Source: Pseudomonas sp. SDI
GTDB taxonomy: Bacteria > Pseudomonadota > Gammaproteobacteria > Pseudomonadales > Pseudomonadaceae
Assembly: GCF_003105155.1 (NCBI RefSeq)
Contig: NZ_QETK01000019.1
Span: forward strand, 1 to 64,000
Length of the DNA: 64,000 nucleotides
Reading direction: 5' to 3'
The notes under the pieces are model-generated. The model was not told the origin of the DNA, ran no database searches, and was given only the letters and a program-made list of their open reading frames with translations. Below, piece after piece: positions 35,571 to 44,127 of the stretch (positions are counted from its first letter, which is position 1; each line of letters starts with the position of its first letter). The position numbers were made by a program, and so were the translations under genes.

Positions 35571-37013
35571 TTGACTATCCCGTGCGACATTCTGGTCTTC
35601 GGCGGAACCGGTGATCTGGCCCTCAACAAACTGCTTCCGGCGCTCTACCATCTGTATCGCGAAGGTCGTCTGCACACCGCCGTGCGCATCGTCGCGCTGG
35701 CCCGACGAAATTTGCCGCGCAACGCCTTCCTGCAACTCGCCGAACGCCGTTGCCGGGCGCAGATTGCCCGCAGCGACTTCGACGACGACACCTGGGGCCG
35801 CTTCTCCACGCGCCTCGACTACTTCCCCATGGATGCCTCGCAGAGCGCCGACTTCGGCCGCCTGGCACGCTTTCTCGGCGAGCCGGGCGGGCTGACCCGG
35901 GTCTACTACCTGGCGACCGCGCCCAACCTGTTCGTACCCATCGCCACCTACCTGCACGTGGCCGGGTTGATCGACAGCGAAGCGCGCATCGTGCTGGAAA
36001 AGCCCATCGGCCACTCGCTGGAATCAGCGACGGCAATCAACAGCGCCATCGGCGCCGTATTCGACGAATCCCAGGTGTTCCGCATCGACCACTACCTGGG
36101 CAAGGAAACCGTGCAGAACCTCATGGCGCTGCGCTTTGCCAACGCCCTGCTCGAACCGGTGTGGCGCTCCAACCAGGTCGATCACGTGCAGATCAGCGTG
36201 TGCGAAACCCTCGGCGTAGAGAACCGTGGCGGCTACTACGAACGGGCCGGCGCCACCCGCGACATGCTGCAAAACCACTTGTTGCAACTGCTCTGCCTGG
36301 TGGCGATGGAGCCGCCGGCGCAGTTCGAAGCCGAGGCGGTACGCGATGAGAAAGTGAAGATCCTGCGCGCGCTCAAACCAATCACCGGCCAGGACGTGCA
36401 GGACAAGACCGTGCGCGGCCAATACAGCGCCGGCAAGATCGGCGGCCAGGAAGTACCGGCCTACTATTTCGAGAAAGATGTCGACAACGACAGCGATACC
36501 GAGACCTACGTCGCCGTTGAAGCGCACATCAACAACTGGCGCTGGGCCGGCGTGCCGTTCTACCTGCGCACCGGCAAGCGGCTGGCGAAAAAATCGTCGC
36601 AGATCGTCATCCAGTTCAAGCCGGTGCCGCACCGGCTGTTCGACGGCGACCAGGCCAACCAGTTGCTGATCCAATTGCAGCCGGACGAGCGCATCAGCCT
36701 GCAGATGATGACCAAGACCCCCGGCAAAGGCATGCGCCTGGAGCCGGTGGAACTGAACCTGAACCTGGCCCAGGTGTTCGGTCAGACCCGCCGCTGGGAC
36801 GCCTATGAGCGGTTGTTGCTGGATGTGCTGGAGGGCGATTCGACGCTATTCATGCGCCGCGACGAGGTGGAGGCGGCCTGGGCCTGGATCGATCCGATCA
36901 TCACCGGCTGGCAGGAACACTTCCAGGCACCGCGGCCGTACCCGGCGGGCTCCCATGGCCCGGACCAGGCCCACAGCCTGCTCGCCAGCCAAGGCCGCAG
37001 TTGGCACGGCTGA
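35571..37013 (+). CDS. zwf: Glucose-6-phosphate 1-dehydrogenase (ZwfC-like)
   Basis: A 480-residue enzyme oxidising glucose-6-phosphate to 6-phosphogluconolactone with NAD(P)+. The coenzyme motif is GGTGDLA near the start; the catalytic segment is RIDHYLGKETVQNLMALRFA, with the His of DHYLGKE. It has the gene context of P. putida zwfC. The start is uncertain: TTG at 35571 (MTIPCDILVFGG) fits homologues and the AGGAG at 35556-35560, but GTG at 35565 or 35562 is in frame. It is divergent from the RpiR gene and likely repressed by it. Confidence 0.93.
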   Translation: MTIPCDILVFGGTGDLALNKLLPALYHLYREGRLHTAVRIVALARRNLPRNAFLQLAERRCRAQIARSDFDDDTWGRFSTRLDYFPMDASQSADFGRLARFLGEPGGLTRVYYLATAPNLFVPIATYLHVAGLIDSEARIVLEKPIGHSLESATAINSAIGAVFDESQVFRIDHYLGKETVQNLMALRFANALLEPVWRSNQVDHVQISVCETLGVENRGGYYERAGATRDMLQNHLLQLLCLVAMEPPAQFEAEAVRDEKVKILRALKPITGQDVQDKTVRGQYSAGKIGGQEVPAYYFEKDVDNDSDTETYVAVEAHINNWRWAGVPFYLRTGKRLAKKSSQIVIQFKPVPHRLFDGDQANQLLIQLQPDERISLQMMTKTPGKGMRLEPVELNLNLAQVFGQTRRWDAYERLLLDVLEGDSTLFMRRDEVEAAWAWIDPIITGWQEHFQAPRPYPAGSHGPDQAHSLLASQGRSWHG

Positions 37014-37083
37014 GCCGCTTGCCGATGCCGCTGGCAACAAGCAATCCTACGCGCCGCCGGCCCTGCATTCGGGGCCGGGGCAC

Positions 37084-39954
37084 TTACCAGACCAGCCCGT
37101 CCCCCAGCAGCAGCCCCAGCTTGTGCGCTTCCAGCGGCCGGCTGATCAGGTAGCCCTGCACTTCATCGCAGCCCTGCTCGCGCAGAAACGCCAACTGCTC
37201 GGCGGTTTCCACGCCTTCGGCGACCACTTTCAGGTCCAGGCTGTGCGCCATGACAATGATCGCCCGGGTTATCGCGGCGTCCTCGCTGCCCTCCTCCAGG
37301 CCACGGATGAAGGTCTGGTCGATCTTCACGTAATTGACCGGGAAGCGCTTGAGGTAGCTGAGCGAAGAGTAGCCGGTACCAAAATCGTCGATGGCCAGCT
37401 TTACCCCCAGTTCGTGCAACTGGCGGAAGGTCGCGATGATGTGCTCGACGCTGTCCAACAGCTGGCTTTCGGTCAGTTCCAGCTCCAGCAGGTGCGGCTC
37501 CAGCCCGCTTTCCTCCAGTACCTGGCGCACCAGGCTGACCAGTTTGCCCTGACGCAGCTGGTACACCGACAGGTTTACCGACACACGGATCGGCGCCAGC
37601 CCCTGGCGTTGCCATTCGCACGCCTGCCAGCAGGCCTGGCGCAAGACAAACTCGCCCATTGGCGCAATCAACCCAGTTTCTTCGGCCAGACCAATAAACT
37701 CGCCCGGCGGCACCATGCCCCACTGCGGATGATGCCAGCGCACCAACGCTTCGGCGGCATGCAGGCGGCCGCTAGCCAGGCACAGCTTGGGCTGGTAGTA
37801 GACCTCCAGCTGGCGCTCCTCGATGGCCCTGCGCAACTGGTTTTCCAGTTGCAGGCGCTCCAGGGTGCTGGCTTGCAGACTCTCGGTATAAAACTGGAAG
37901 TTGTCACCACCCAGGTGCTTGGCGTGCTGCATGGCCATGTTGGCCTGGCTGACCAGCGCATTCAGGTCGAGGGTCACCTCCGACAGCAGGCTGATCCCCA
38001 CCGAAGCGCTGATTACCAGTTCGTGGCCCTCGACCCGCAGCGGCACACGCAGTTTTTCCAGCAGCCGAGTGGTCACCCGTACCAGACTGGAGAGGTTGCT
38101 GTAGCCATCGAACAGCACCACGAACTCGTCGCCAGACAACCGCGCCACGGTGTTCGACTCCGGCACCGCGTTGGCAATACGCTGGGCCATCTGCTTGAGC
38201 AACTGATCGGCAATTTCGTGACCAAGGCTGTCGTTGAGCAGCTTGAAACGGTCCAGGTCGATGTGCAGCAGCGCCAGGCTGCGGCCGCTGGTACGCAGGC
38301 GCTGTCCGGCCTCGTGCAGGCGCAGGCGGAACAGGGCACGGTTGGCCAGGCCCGTCAGCTCGTCATAATGGGCCAGGTAGCGCAGGCGCTCCTCCGACTC
38401 GCGGCGCGCCGACAGATCGGTGAAGAAGCCGACGATATTACTGATGTTGCCCCGCACATCGCGCACGCCATTCAGTTGCAACCATTGCGGATACAGTTCG
38501 CCGTCCTTGCGCGCCTCGACCAACTCGCCCTGCCAACTGCCCTGCTGGTCCAGCGCCTGATCGATGGCCGCCATGTGCCGGCGGGCGTCGCGACTACACG
38601 GCAGGTCCATAGCGTTGCGCGACAACAGTTCATCGCGGTTGTAACCGGTGATGCGACAGAACGCCTGGTTGACCGCCAGCAGGCTGTAATCGGGGGCGAG
38701 AATGGCGATGCCTTCGCTGGCCGCTTCGAACACCGTCGCCGCCAGCCGTTGCTGTTCTTCCTGAACCTTGCCGGCACTGATATCGCGGCGAGTGCCAAGC
38801 ATGCGCACCACCCGCCCTTGCGCATCGCGCTCGACGGCGCGGCCGCGGTCCTCGATCCAGCACCAGTGACCGAGGTTGTGCAGCACTCGGTACTCGATGC
38901 GGTAGTCCTCGGTGCGCCCCTTGAGGTGCTCGACCAGGGTGCGCTTGAGTGCCGGCAGGTCATCGGGATGCAAGCGTGGCTTGAGGTCGGCGAGCATCAC
39001 CCGCACCTGATCCGGGCTCAGCCCGAACAGCTCGCGCAGTTGGGTGTGATGCACCTCGTCGGTTTGCAGGTTCCAGTCCCACAGGCCCAGCTCGCTGGCA
39101 TCCAGCGCCAGCGCCAGGCGCTGCTCGCTCTTGCTCAGGGCCTGGTTGGCGCGGTCGAGTTCCTGGCTGCGTTCGGCCACCCGCTCTTCCAGCCCGGCCT
39201 GTGCCTCGCGTAACTGGCCTTCGATCAGACGACGTTGCTCGACTTCGCCGGCCAGCGCCTGGTTGAGCCGCTCGCTGCGACTTTGCGCGGCCTGCAGGTG
39301 TTCGATCAAAGCCTGATTCTGGAAGCGTCGCAGCAATCCATTGTCGATAACCCGGTTGACCTGCCAGGCCACAACCAGCAAGGCGCCCAGCAGGATCAGG
39401 CCGAGCCAGCCCCAGCCTTGCTGCTGCATATCGCCACTCCAGAACAGGAAGGCGATCGGTGGTAAAAGGCATGGCAGGGTAAAACTGAGGAAGGCCGGCA
39501 AGCTGACCGCATAGGCGACGCTTGCCGACAGGGTGGCCGCGCCCAGTAGCCCGAACACCCAGGCCTGCTGGACGAAATCGTCGACCGGGACCAGGGCAAT
39601 GGCCGCACTGGCCAGGGTCAGGCCGCTGAACGCCGAACCGAGCAGGAACATCCGTCGCCAGCTCGGTCGGGCCTGACGGTCGGGCATGGCCGCATCGAAG
39701 GCGGCCACCTGGATCACCCGCAGGGCGACCAGCGCCATCAACCAGACCACCCAGACGCTGACCAGCAGGTAGCGCTGCGGGCTCCACAGCAGCCATGCGC
39801 AGACCAGGCCGTTGAGCAGCATGAACAACGTAGGCAGCAGCGAGCCCTGGTACAGCAGACGTGTACGCTCGACGGCCAGCTGAGTGGCAAATTGGCGGCG
39901 GATGCCCCGAGGCGCATCCAGAGGCGCGCTGACAGGGCCGGAAACGAGGGTCAT
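37084..39954 (-). CDS. Membrane-bound PAS-PAS-GGDEF-EAL signalling protein
   Basis: A 956-residue c-di-GMP enzyme. About six hydrophobic helices (residues 25-225) are followed by a coiled coil (about 230-290), two PAS/PAC regions (about 290-535), GGDEF (about 540-700) and EAL (about 715-950). The GGDEF signature is SGDEF, with Ser in the first position, which can still be active. EAL residues look complete (AEALVRWHHP, DDFGTGYSSL, KIDQTFI, AEGVETAEQ), so phosphodiesterase activity is expected. ATG at 39954 is chosen; the frame runs on 238 codons into sequence antisense to uvrD, which is not protein-like. Confidence 0.92.
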   Translation of the reverse strand: MTLVSGPVSAPLDAPRGIRRQFATQLAVERTRLLYQGSLLPTLFMLLNGLVCAWLLWSPQRYLLVSVWVVWLMALVALRVIQVAAFDAAMPDRQARPSWRRMFLLGSAFSGLTLASAAIALVPVDDFVQQAWVFGLLGAATLSASVAYAVSLPAFLSFTLPCLLPPIAFLFWSGDMQQQGWGWLGLILLGALLVVAWQVNRVIDNGLLRRFQNQALIEHLQAAQSRSERLNQALAGEVEQRRLIEGQLREAQAGLEERVAERSQELDRANQALSKSEQRLALALDASELGLWDWNLQTDEVHHTQLRELFGLSPDQVRVMLADLKPRLHPDDLPALKRTLVEHLKGRTEDYRIEYRVLHNLGHWCWIEDRGRAVERDAQGRVVRMLGTRRDISAGKVQEEQQRLAATVFEAASEGIAILAPDYSLLAVNQAFCRITGYNRDELLSRNAMDLPCSRDARRHMAAIDQALDQQGSWQGELVEARKDGELYPQWLQLNGVRDVRGNISNIVGFFTDLSARRESEERLRYLAHYDELTGLANRALFRLRLHEAGQRLRTSGRSLALLHIDLDRFKLLNDSLGHEIADQLLKQMAQRIANAVPESNTVARLSGDEFVVLFDGYSNLSSLVRVTTRLLEKLRVPLRVEGHELVISASVGISLLSEVTLDLNALVSQANMAMQHAKHLGGDNFQFYTESLQASTLERLQLENQLRRAIEERQLEVYYQPKLCLASGRLHAAEALVRWHHPQWGMVPPGEFIGLAEETGLIAPMGEFVLRQACWQACEWQRQGLAPIRVSVNLSVYQLRQGKLVSLVRQVLEESGLEPHLLELELTESQLLDSVEHIIATFRQLHELGVKLAIDDFGTGYSSLSYLKRFPVNYVKIDQTFIRGLEEGSEDAAITRAIIVMAHSLDLKVVAEGVETAEQLAFLREQGCDEVQGYLISRPLEAHKLGLLLGDGLVW

Positions 39955-40188
39955 AGGCAATGTTCTTGTAATGGTGAGCCTTAAACGTGCACGGAGCATA
40001 CACAAGCAATCGCGTCCGCCAAACTGCTCTGGGTCATAAATTCGCATCGATATTTCACAACACGGTTTCAGCGCCGAGCGCTCAAGCACGCGGGCCAAGG
40101 GCTGCAGCCGATGAGCGGGCAGTCGTCGGCGGCAACTTTTTCCATTGCGGGTTTGCCCCTGACTCCATCGCGCCCCTAAAATGGCCGG

Positions 40189-42372
40189 ATGCGCGATGAT
40201 CTCTCCCTCCTGTTGAACTCCCTCAACGACGCCCAACGTCAGGCCGTAGCGGCCCCACTTGGCCGTCAGTTGGTTCTGGCCGGTGCCGGCTCCGGTAAAA
40301 CCCGAGTGCTGGTGCACCGTATCGCCTGGTTGATCCAGGTCGAGCAGGCCTCGCCCCATTCGATCCTGTCGGTGACCTTCACCAACAAGGCCGCTGCCGA
40401 GATGCGCCAGCGCATCGAGCAACTGATGGGTATCAACCCGGCCGGCATGTGGGTGGGCACCTTCCACGGCCTCGCGCACCGCCTGTTGCGAGCGCACTGG
40501 CAGGAAGCCGGGCTGAACCAGAACTTCCAGATCCTCGACAGCGACGACCAGCAACGCCTGGTCAAGCGGGTGATCCGCGAGCTGGGCCTGGACGAGCAGC
40601 GTTGGCCGGCGCGCCAGGCGCAGTGGTTCATCAACGGGCAAAAGGACGAAGGCCTGCGCCCGCAGCATATCCAGGCCAGCGGCGACCTGTACCTGGGCAC
40701 CATGCGCAGCATCTATGAAGCCTACGAGGCGGCCTGCCAGCGTGCCGGGGTTATCGACTTCTCCGAACTGCTGCTACGCGCCCTCGACCTGTGGCGCGAC
40801 CATCCGGGCCTGCTCCAGCACTATCAGCGGCGCTTCCGCCACGTGCTGGTGGACGAGTTCCAGGACACTAACGCCGTGCAGTACGCCTGGCTGCGCCTGC
40901 TGGCACAAGGTGGCCAGAGCCTGATGGTGGTGGGCGACGACGACCAGTCGATCTACGGCTGGCGCGGCGCGAAAATCGAGAACATCCATCAGTACAGCGC
41001 CGACTTCCCCGACGCCGAGATGATCCGCCTGGAGCAGAACTACCGCTCCACCGCCGGCATCCTCAAGGCCGCCAACGCCCTGATCGCGAACAACAGCGAC
41101 CGCCTCGGCAAGGAGCTGTGGACCGACGGCGGCGACGGTGAGCCGTTGAGCCTGTATGCCGCGTTCAACGAACACGATGAAGCGCGCTACGTCGTCGAAA
41201 CCATCGAAAGCGCGTTGAAAACCGGCATGGCGCGTAGCGATATCGCCATCCTCTATCGCTCCAACGCCCAGTCGCGGGTACTGGAAGAGGCGCTGCTGCG
41301 CGAACGCATCCCCTACCGTATTTATGGCGGCCAGCGCTTCTTCGAGCGCGCCGAGATCAAGAACGCGATGGCCTACCTGCGCCTGCTCGAGGGCCGCGGC
41401 AACGATGCGGCGCTGGAGCGGGTAATCAACGTGCCGCCACGTGGCATTGGCGAAAAAACCGTCGAGGCGATCCGCGACCACGCCCGCCATGCCCAGGTGT
41501 CGATGTGGGAGTCGATGAGCCTGCTGATCGCCAACAAGGGCCTCAAGGGCCGCGCGGCGAGCGCCCTGAGCGCGTTCATCGAGCTGATCGAGAACCTCGC
41601 GGCCAAGGTGCTGGACATGCCGCTGCACCTGATGACCCAGACCGTCATCGAGCAGTCCGGGCTGATCGTCTATCACCAGGAAGAAAAAGGTGAAAAGGGC
41701 CAGGCACGGGTGGAAAACCTTAAGGAACTGGTCAGCGCGGCGCGCAACTTCGAAAGCAGCGAGGAAGACGCCGACCTGTCGCCACTGGCGGCGTTCCTCG
41801 GCCATGCGTCGCTGGAAGCCGGCGATGCCCAGGCCGACGAGCACGAAGACAGCATCCAGTTGATGACGCTGCACAGCGCCAAGGGCCTGGAATTCCCGCA
41901 GGTGTTCCTGGTGGGCATGGAAGAAGGCCTGTTCCCGCACAAGATGAGCCTGGAAGAGCCCGGCCGCCTGGCCGAGGAGCGCCGCCTGGCCTACGTGGGA
42001 ATCACCCGGGCGATGCAGCACCTGGTGATGACCTATGCCGAAACCCGTCGTTTATACGGCAGCGAGACCTACAACAAAGTGTCGCGCTTCGTTCGCGAGA
42101 TTCCGGCCGGGCTAGTGCAGGAAGTGCGCCTGTCGAACAGCGTGAGCCGGCCGTACGGCTCCGGGCAGAAGCAGAACTCCAGCAGCCTGTTTGGTGGGGC
42201 GAGCATTCCCGAAACGGCGTTCAAGCTGGGCCAACAGGTGCAACACGCCGTGTTTGGCGAAGGCGTGATCCTCAACTTCGAGGGCTCCGGCGCGCAGGCC
42301 CGGGTGCAGGTGAACTTCGCCGAAGGCAGCAAGTGGCTGATGCTGGGTTACGCCAAGCTGGAAGCGCTCTAA
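40189..42372 (+). CDS. uvrD: DNA helicase II UvrD
   Basis: A 727-residue superfamily 1 helicase that unwinds DNA in nucleotide-excision and mismatch repair. Motifs in order are LAGAGSGKT (Walker A), TFTNKAAAEM, VDEFQDTN (Walker B), GDDDQSIYGWRGA, QNYRST, LMTLHSAKGLEF and VGITRA. The C-terminal Tudor-like segment GQQVQHAVFGEGVI is also present. ATG at 40189 begins MRDDLSLLLNSLNDAQR, the family start. It is a monocistronic core gene followed by REP elements. Confidence 0.97.
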   Translation: MRDDLSLLLNSLNDAQRQAVAAPLGRQLVLAGAGSGKTRVLVHRIAWLIQVEQASPHSILSVTFTNKAAAEMRQRIEQLMGINPAGMWVGTFHGLAHRLLRAHWQEAGLNQNFQILDSDDQQRLVKRVIRELGLDEQRWPARQAQWFINGQKDEGLRPQHIQASGDLYLGTMRSIYEAYEAACQRAGVIDFSELLLRALDLWRDHPGLLQHYQRRFRHVLVDEFQDTNAVQYAWLRLLAQGGQSLMVVGDDDQSIYGWRGAKIENIHQYSADFPDAEMIRLEQNYRSTAGILKAANALIANNSDRLGKELWTDGGDGEPLSLYAAFNEHDEARYVVETIESALKTGMARSDIAILYRSNAQSRVLEEALLRERIPYRIYGGQRFFERAEIKNAMAYLRLLEGRGNDAALERVINVPPRGIGEKTVEAIRDHARHAQVSMWESMSLLIANKGLKGRAASALSAFIELIENLAAKVLDMPLHLMTQTVIEQSGLIVYHQEEKGEKGQARVENLKELVSAARNFESSEEDADLSPLAAFLGHASLEAGDAQADEHEDSIQLMTLHSAKGLEFPQVFLVGMEEGLFPHKMSLEEPGRLAEERRLAYVGITRAMQHLVMTYAETRRLYGSETYNKVSRFVREIPAGLVQEVRLSNSVSRPYGSGQKQNSSSLFGGASIPETAFKLGQQVQHAVFGEGVILNFEGSGAQARVQVNFAEGSKWLMLGYAKLEAL

Positions 42373-42374
42373 TA

Positions 42375-42441
42375 CTGTAGGAGCCGGCCTGCCGGCGATG
42401 AGGCGGGTGTGGCTGCAATCGCTGGCAAGGCCAGCGCCCAC
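42375..42441. repeat. Pair of REP-like elements after uvrD
   Basis: Two palindromic units in tandem: TGTAGGAGCCGGCCTGCCGG with CGATGAGGC, then AATCGCTGGCAAGGCCAGCG with CCCA. Both have the Pseudomonas REP core. They fill the gap between uvrD and the Tim44-domain gene. Confidence 0.6.
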
Positions 42442-42606
42442 GGAAAAGCCAGTGCCCACTGGGCACTGCCCCTCCAGGAGAGAAATCTCCTACATCCTGT
42501 AGCTGACTGTTCAGGCAAAAGATGGAAACATCTTGTCGCTGGTCATGTGTCCTACAACCTGTGCACCATGACGCGCGTGCAATCCACAAAACGGGAATTC
42601 CCTTAT

Positions 42607-43461
42607 ATGCAACGTTTTCTTAGCATCGCCCTGGCGCTGTGCATCGGCCTGACGATGAGCCTCGACGCGAATGCCAAACGCTTCGGCGGTGGCAAGAGCT
42701 CGGGCGCCGCGCCAACTCACCAAACCCGTCAGGCTGCGCCTGCCACCCCTGCTGCTGCCACGCCAACCGCTCCAGGCCGCGCGCCTGCCGCCAGCGGTGC
42801 CTCGCGCTGGCTCGGCCCACTGGCCGGCATCGCCGCCGGTGGCCTGCTCGCGTCCATGTTCATGGGCGACGGCTTCGACGGCATGCAGATCTTCGACATT
42901 CTGATCATGGCGGTCATCGCCTTCCTGATCTTCCGCTTTATCGCCGCCCGTCGCCGCAAGCAGCAGCCACAAATGGCCGCCGCCGGTCACGCGCCATTCC
43001 AGCGTGAAGCGTTCGAGCAACCTGCCCAGCCGTCGGTATTCGGTGGTTCCGCCGCACCTGCCGCTGCCGCCCGTCCGGTGATCAACGCGCCGGCCTGGTT
43101 CAACGAGCAGAGCTTCCTGGCTGCCGCGCGCAACCACTTCCAGTCGCTGCAGCAGCACTGGGACGCCAACGAAATGGACAAGATCGCCGAGTTCGTCACC
43201 CCGCAAATGCTGCAGTTCCTTAAACAGGAACGTGCCGCGCTGGGCGATGGCTTCCAGGCCACCTACATCGACAACCTGAACGTGCAGCTGGAAGGCGTCG
43301 ACGATCGTGCCGACAAGACCATTGCTACCCTGACCTTCAGCGGTCTGTCGAAAACCTCGCGCTTCGACCAGGGCGAAGTGTTCAGCGAAAGCTGGAACAT
43401 GGAACGCGCCCCGGGCGAAAACCAGCCTTGGCTGGTTGCCGGTATCCGCCAGAACGGCTGA
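42607..43461 (+). CDS. Tim44-like domain protein
   Basis: A 284-residue envelope protein. An N-terminal signal-like helix (MQRFLSIALALCIGLTMSLDA) precedes an Ala/Thr/Pro-rich low-complexity stretch (about 35-70), and a transmembrane segment (IFDILIMAVIAFLIFRFIA, about 97-115). A C-terminal Tim44 domain of about 140 residues follows (SFLAAARNHFQSLQQHWDAN). ATG 42607 is the first start after the REP region. Bacterial members are linked to membrane-protein traffic; the exact role is unknown. A terminator follows. Confidence 0.88.
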   Translation: MQRFLSIALALCIGLTMSLDANAKRFGGGKSSGAAPTHQTRQAAPATPAAATPTAPGRAPAASGASRWLGPLAGIAAGGLLASMFMGDGFDGMQIFDILIMAVIAFLIFRFIAARRRKQQPQMAAAGHAPFQREAFEQPAQPSVFGGSAAPAAAARPVINAPAWFNEQSFLAAARNHFQSLQQHWDANEMDKIAEFVTPQMLQFLKQERAALGDGFQATYIDNLNVQLEGVDDRADKTIATLTFSGLSKTSRFDQGEVFSESWNMERAPGENQPWLVAGIRQNG

Positions 43462-43477
43462 TCTTGAGGCATTGCAC

Positions 43478-43514
43478 AAAAAAACCCCGGGCCTGTCCCG
43501 GGGTTTTGCTTTTA
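43478..43514 (+). terminator. Intrinsic terminator after the Tim44-domain gene
   Basis: A perfect stem AAAACCCCGGG / CCCGGGGTTTT with a five-base loop and T-rich tail, about 20 bases after the stop codon. Confidence 0.93.
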
Positions 43515-43573
43515 GCGTAGTGCCCTACTAGGGTATAACGCGCAGCGTGCCAAAAAGGTTAGAGGATAGAGCC

Positions 43574-43981
43574 GTGGAAGAAGTCATCGAACAACTCCGA
43601 GAAGCCAACGAACCGGTCCCTGTGCCGCTTGAGCTGCCTGACGAAGATCAGCTGGTCGAGATCGAAGAAGAGTTGTTCATCAACATTCCGTTCGTCTTCA
43701 AGGAATTCCTGCTGACCGTCAGCGACGTGGTGTATGGCAGCCTGGAGCCCGTCACCGTGACCGACCCGCAGTCGCACACCTACCTGCCGGACGTGGCCGC
43801 CAATGCCTGGGACGCCGGCGTACCGCGCGACCTGATTCCGATCTGCCAGGACGGCGACAACTACTACTGCGTCGAAGAAGACGGCACCGTGGTGCTGTGG
43901 TCGGGCGAAGAAGAGAGTGTCACCGAAGACAGCTGGGAGTCGGTATGGCACTGGGCACGGGATGTCTGGCTGGAAAGTTGA
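43574..43981 (+). CDS. SMI1/KNR4 (SUKH) family protein
   Basis: A 135-residue acidic soluble protein. It includes INIPFVFKEFLLTVSDVVYG and ITF-type segments such as DNYYCVEEDGTVVLWSG, typical of the SUKH fold. SUKH proteins are often immunity proteins against contact toxins, but this one is in a core position in Pseudomonas next to the Tim44 gene and has no toxin neighbour. GTG at 43574 is chosen as start since AGAGGA precedes it at the right distance and homologues begin (M)EEVIEQL. Confidence 0.85.
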   Translation: MEEVIEQLREANEPVPVPLELPDEDQLVEIEEELFINIPFVFKEFLLTVSDVVYGSLEPVTVTDPQSHTYLPDVAANAWDAGVPRDLIPICQDGDNYYCVEEDGTVVLWSGEEESVTEDSWESVWHWARDVWLES

Positions 43982-44033
43982 ACGCCAATCGCCCTACAAA
44001 ATGATGGCTCTTGGCTAGCAATGTTCGTAGAAT

Positions 44034-44099
44034 CGCCACGCCTTCCTGTGCGTGGCGGCTTCGCTACCGCTCCATCCCCTCGGACATACGAAGTGTCCG
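44034..44099. repeat. Two tandem hairpins in the convergent gap
   Basis: Perfect arms CGCCACGC / GCGTGGCG (44034-44057) and CGGACA / TGTCCG (44081-44099). They lie between the SUKH gene and the convergent antiporter gene, probably as transcript ends. They do not match the REP type seen elsewhere in the window. Confidence 0.5.
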
Positions 44100-44127
44100 C
44101 ACAGGATCGCCTTCCCCCCGCCGCGCC

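Noticed and set aside
37047..37080. Terminator between zwf and the GGDEF-EAL gene
   Set aside because: CCGGCCC/GGGGCCGG can pair, but there is no T-run on either strand, so it is not called as an intrinsic terminator.
39955..40668. N-terminal extension of the GGDEF-EAL protein
   Set aside because: The extra 238 codons are antisense to uvrD and low-complexity; the real membrane domain starts after 39954.
43574..43981. SUKH protein as immunity gene of a toxin system
   Set aside because: The fold is common in immunity proteins, but there is no toxin nearby, base composition is that of the core genome, and the gene is in a conserved place.
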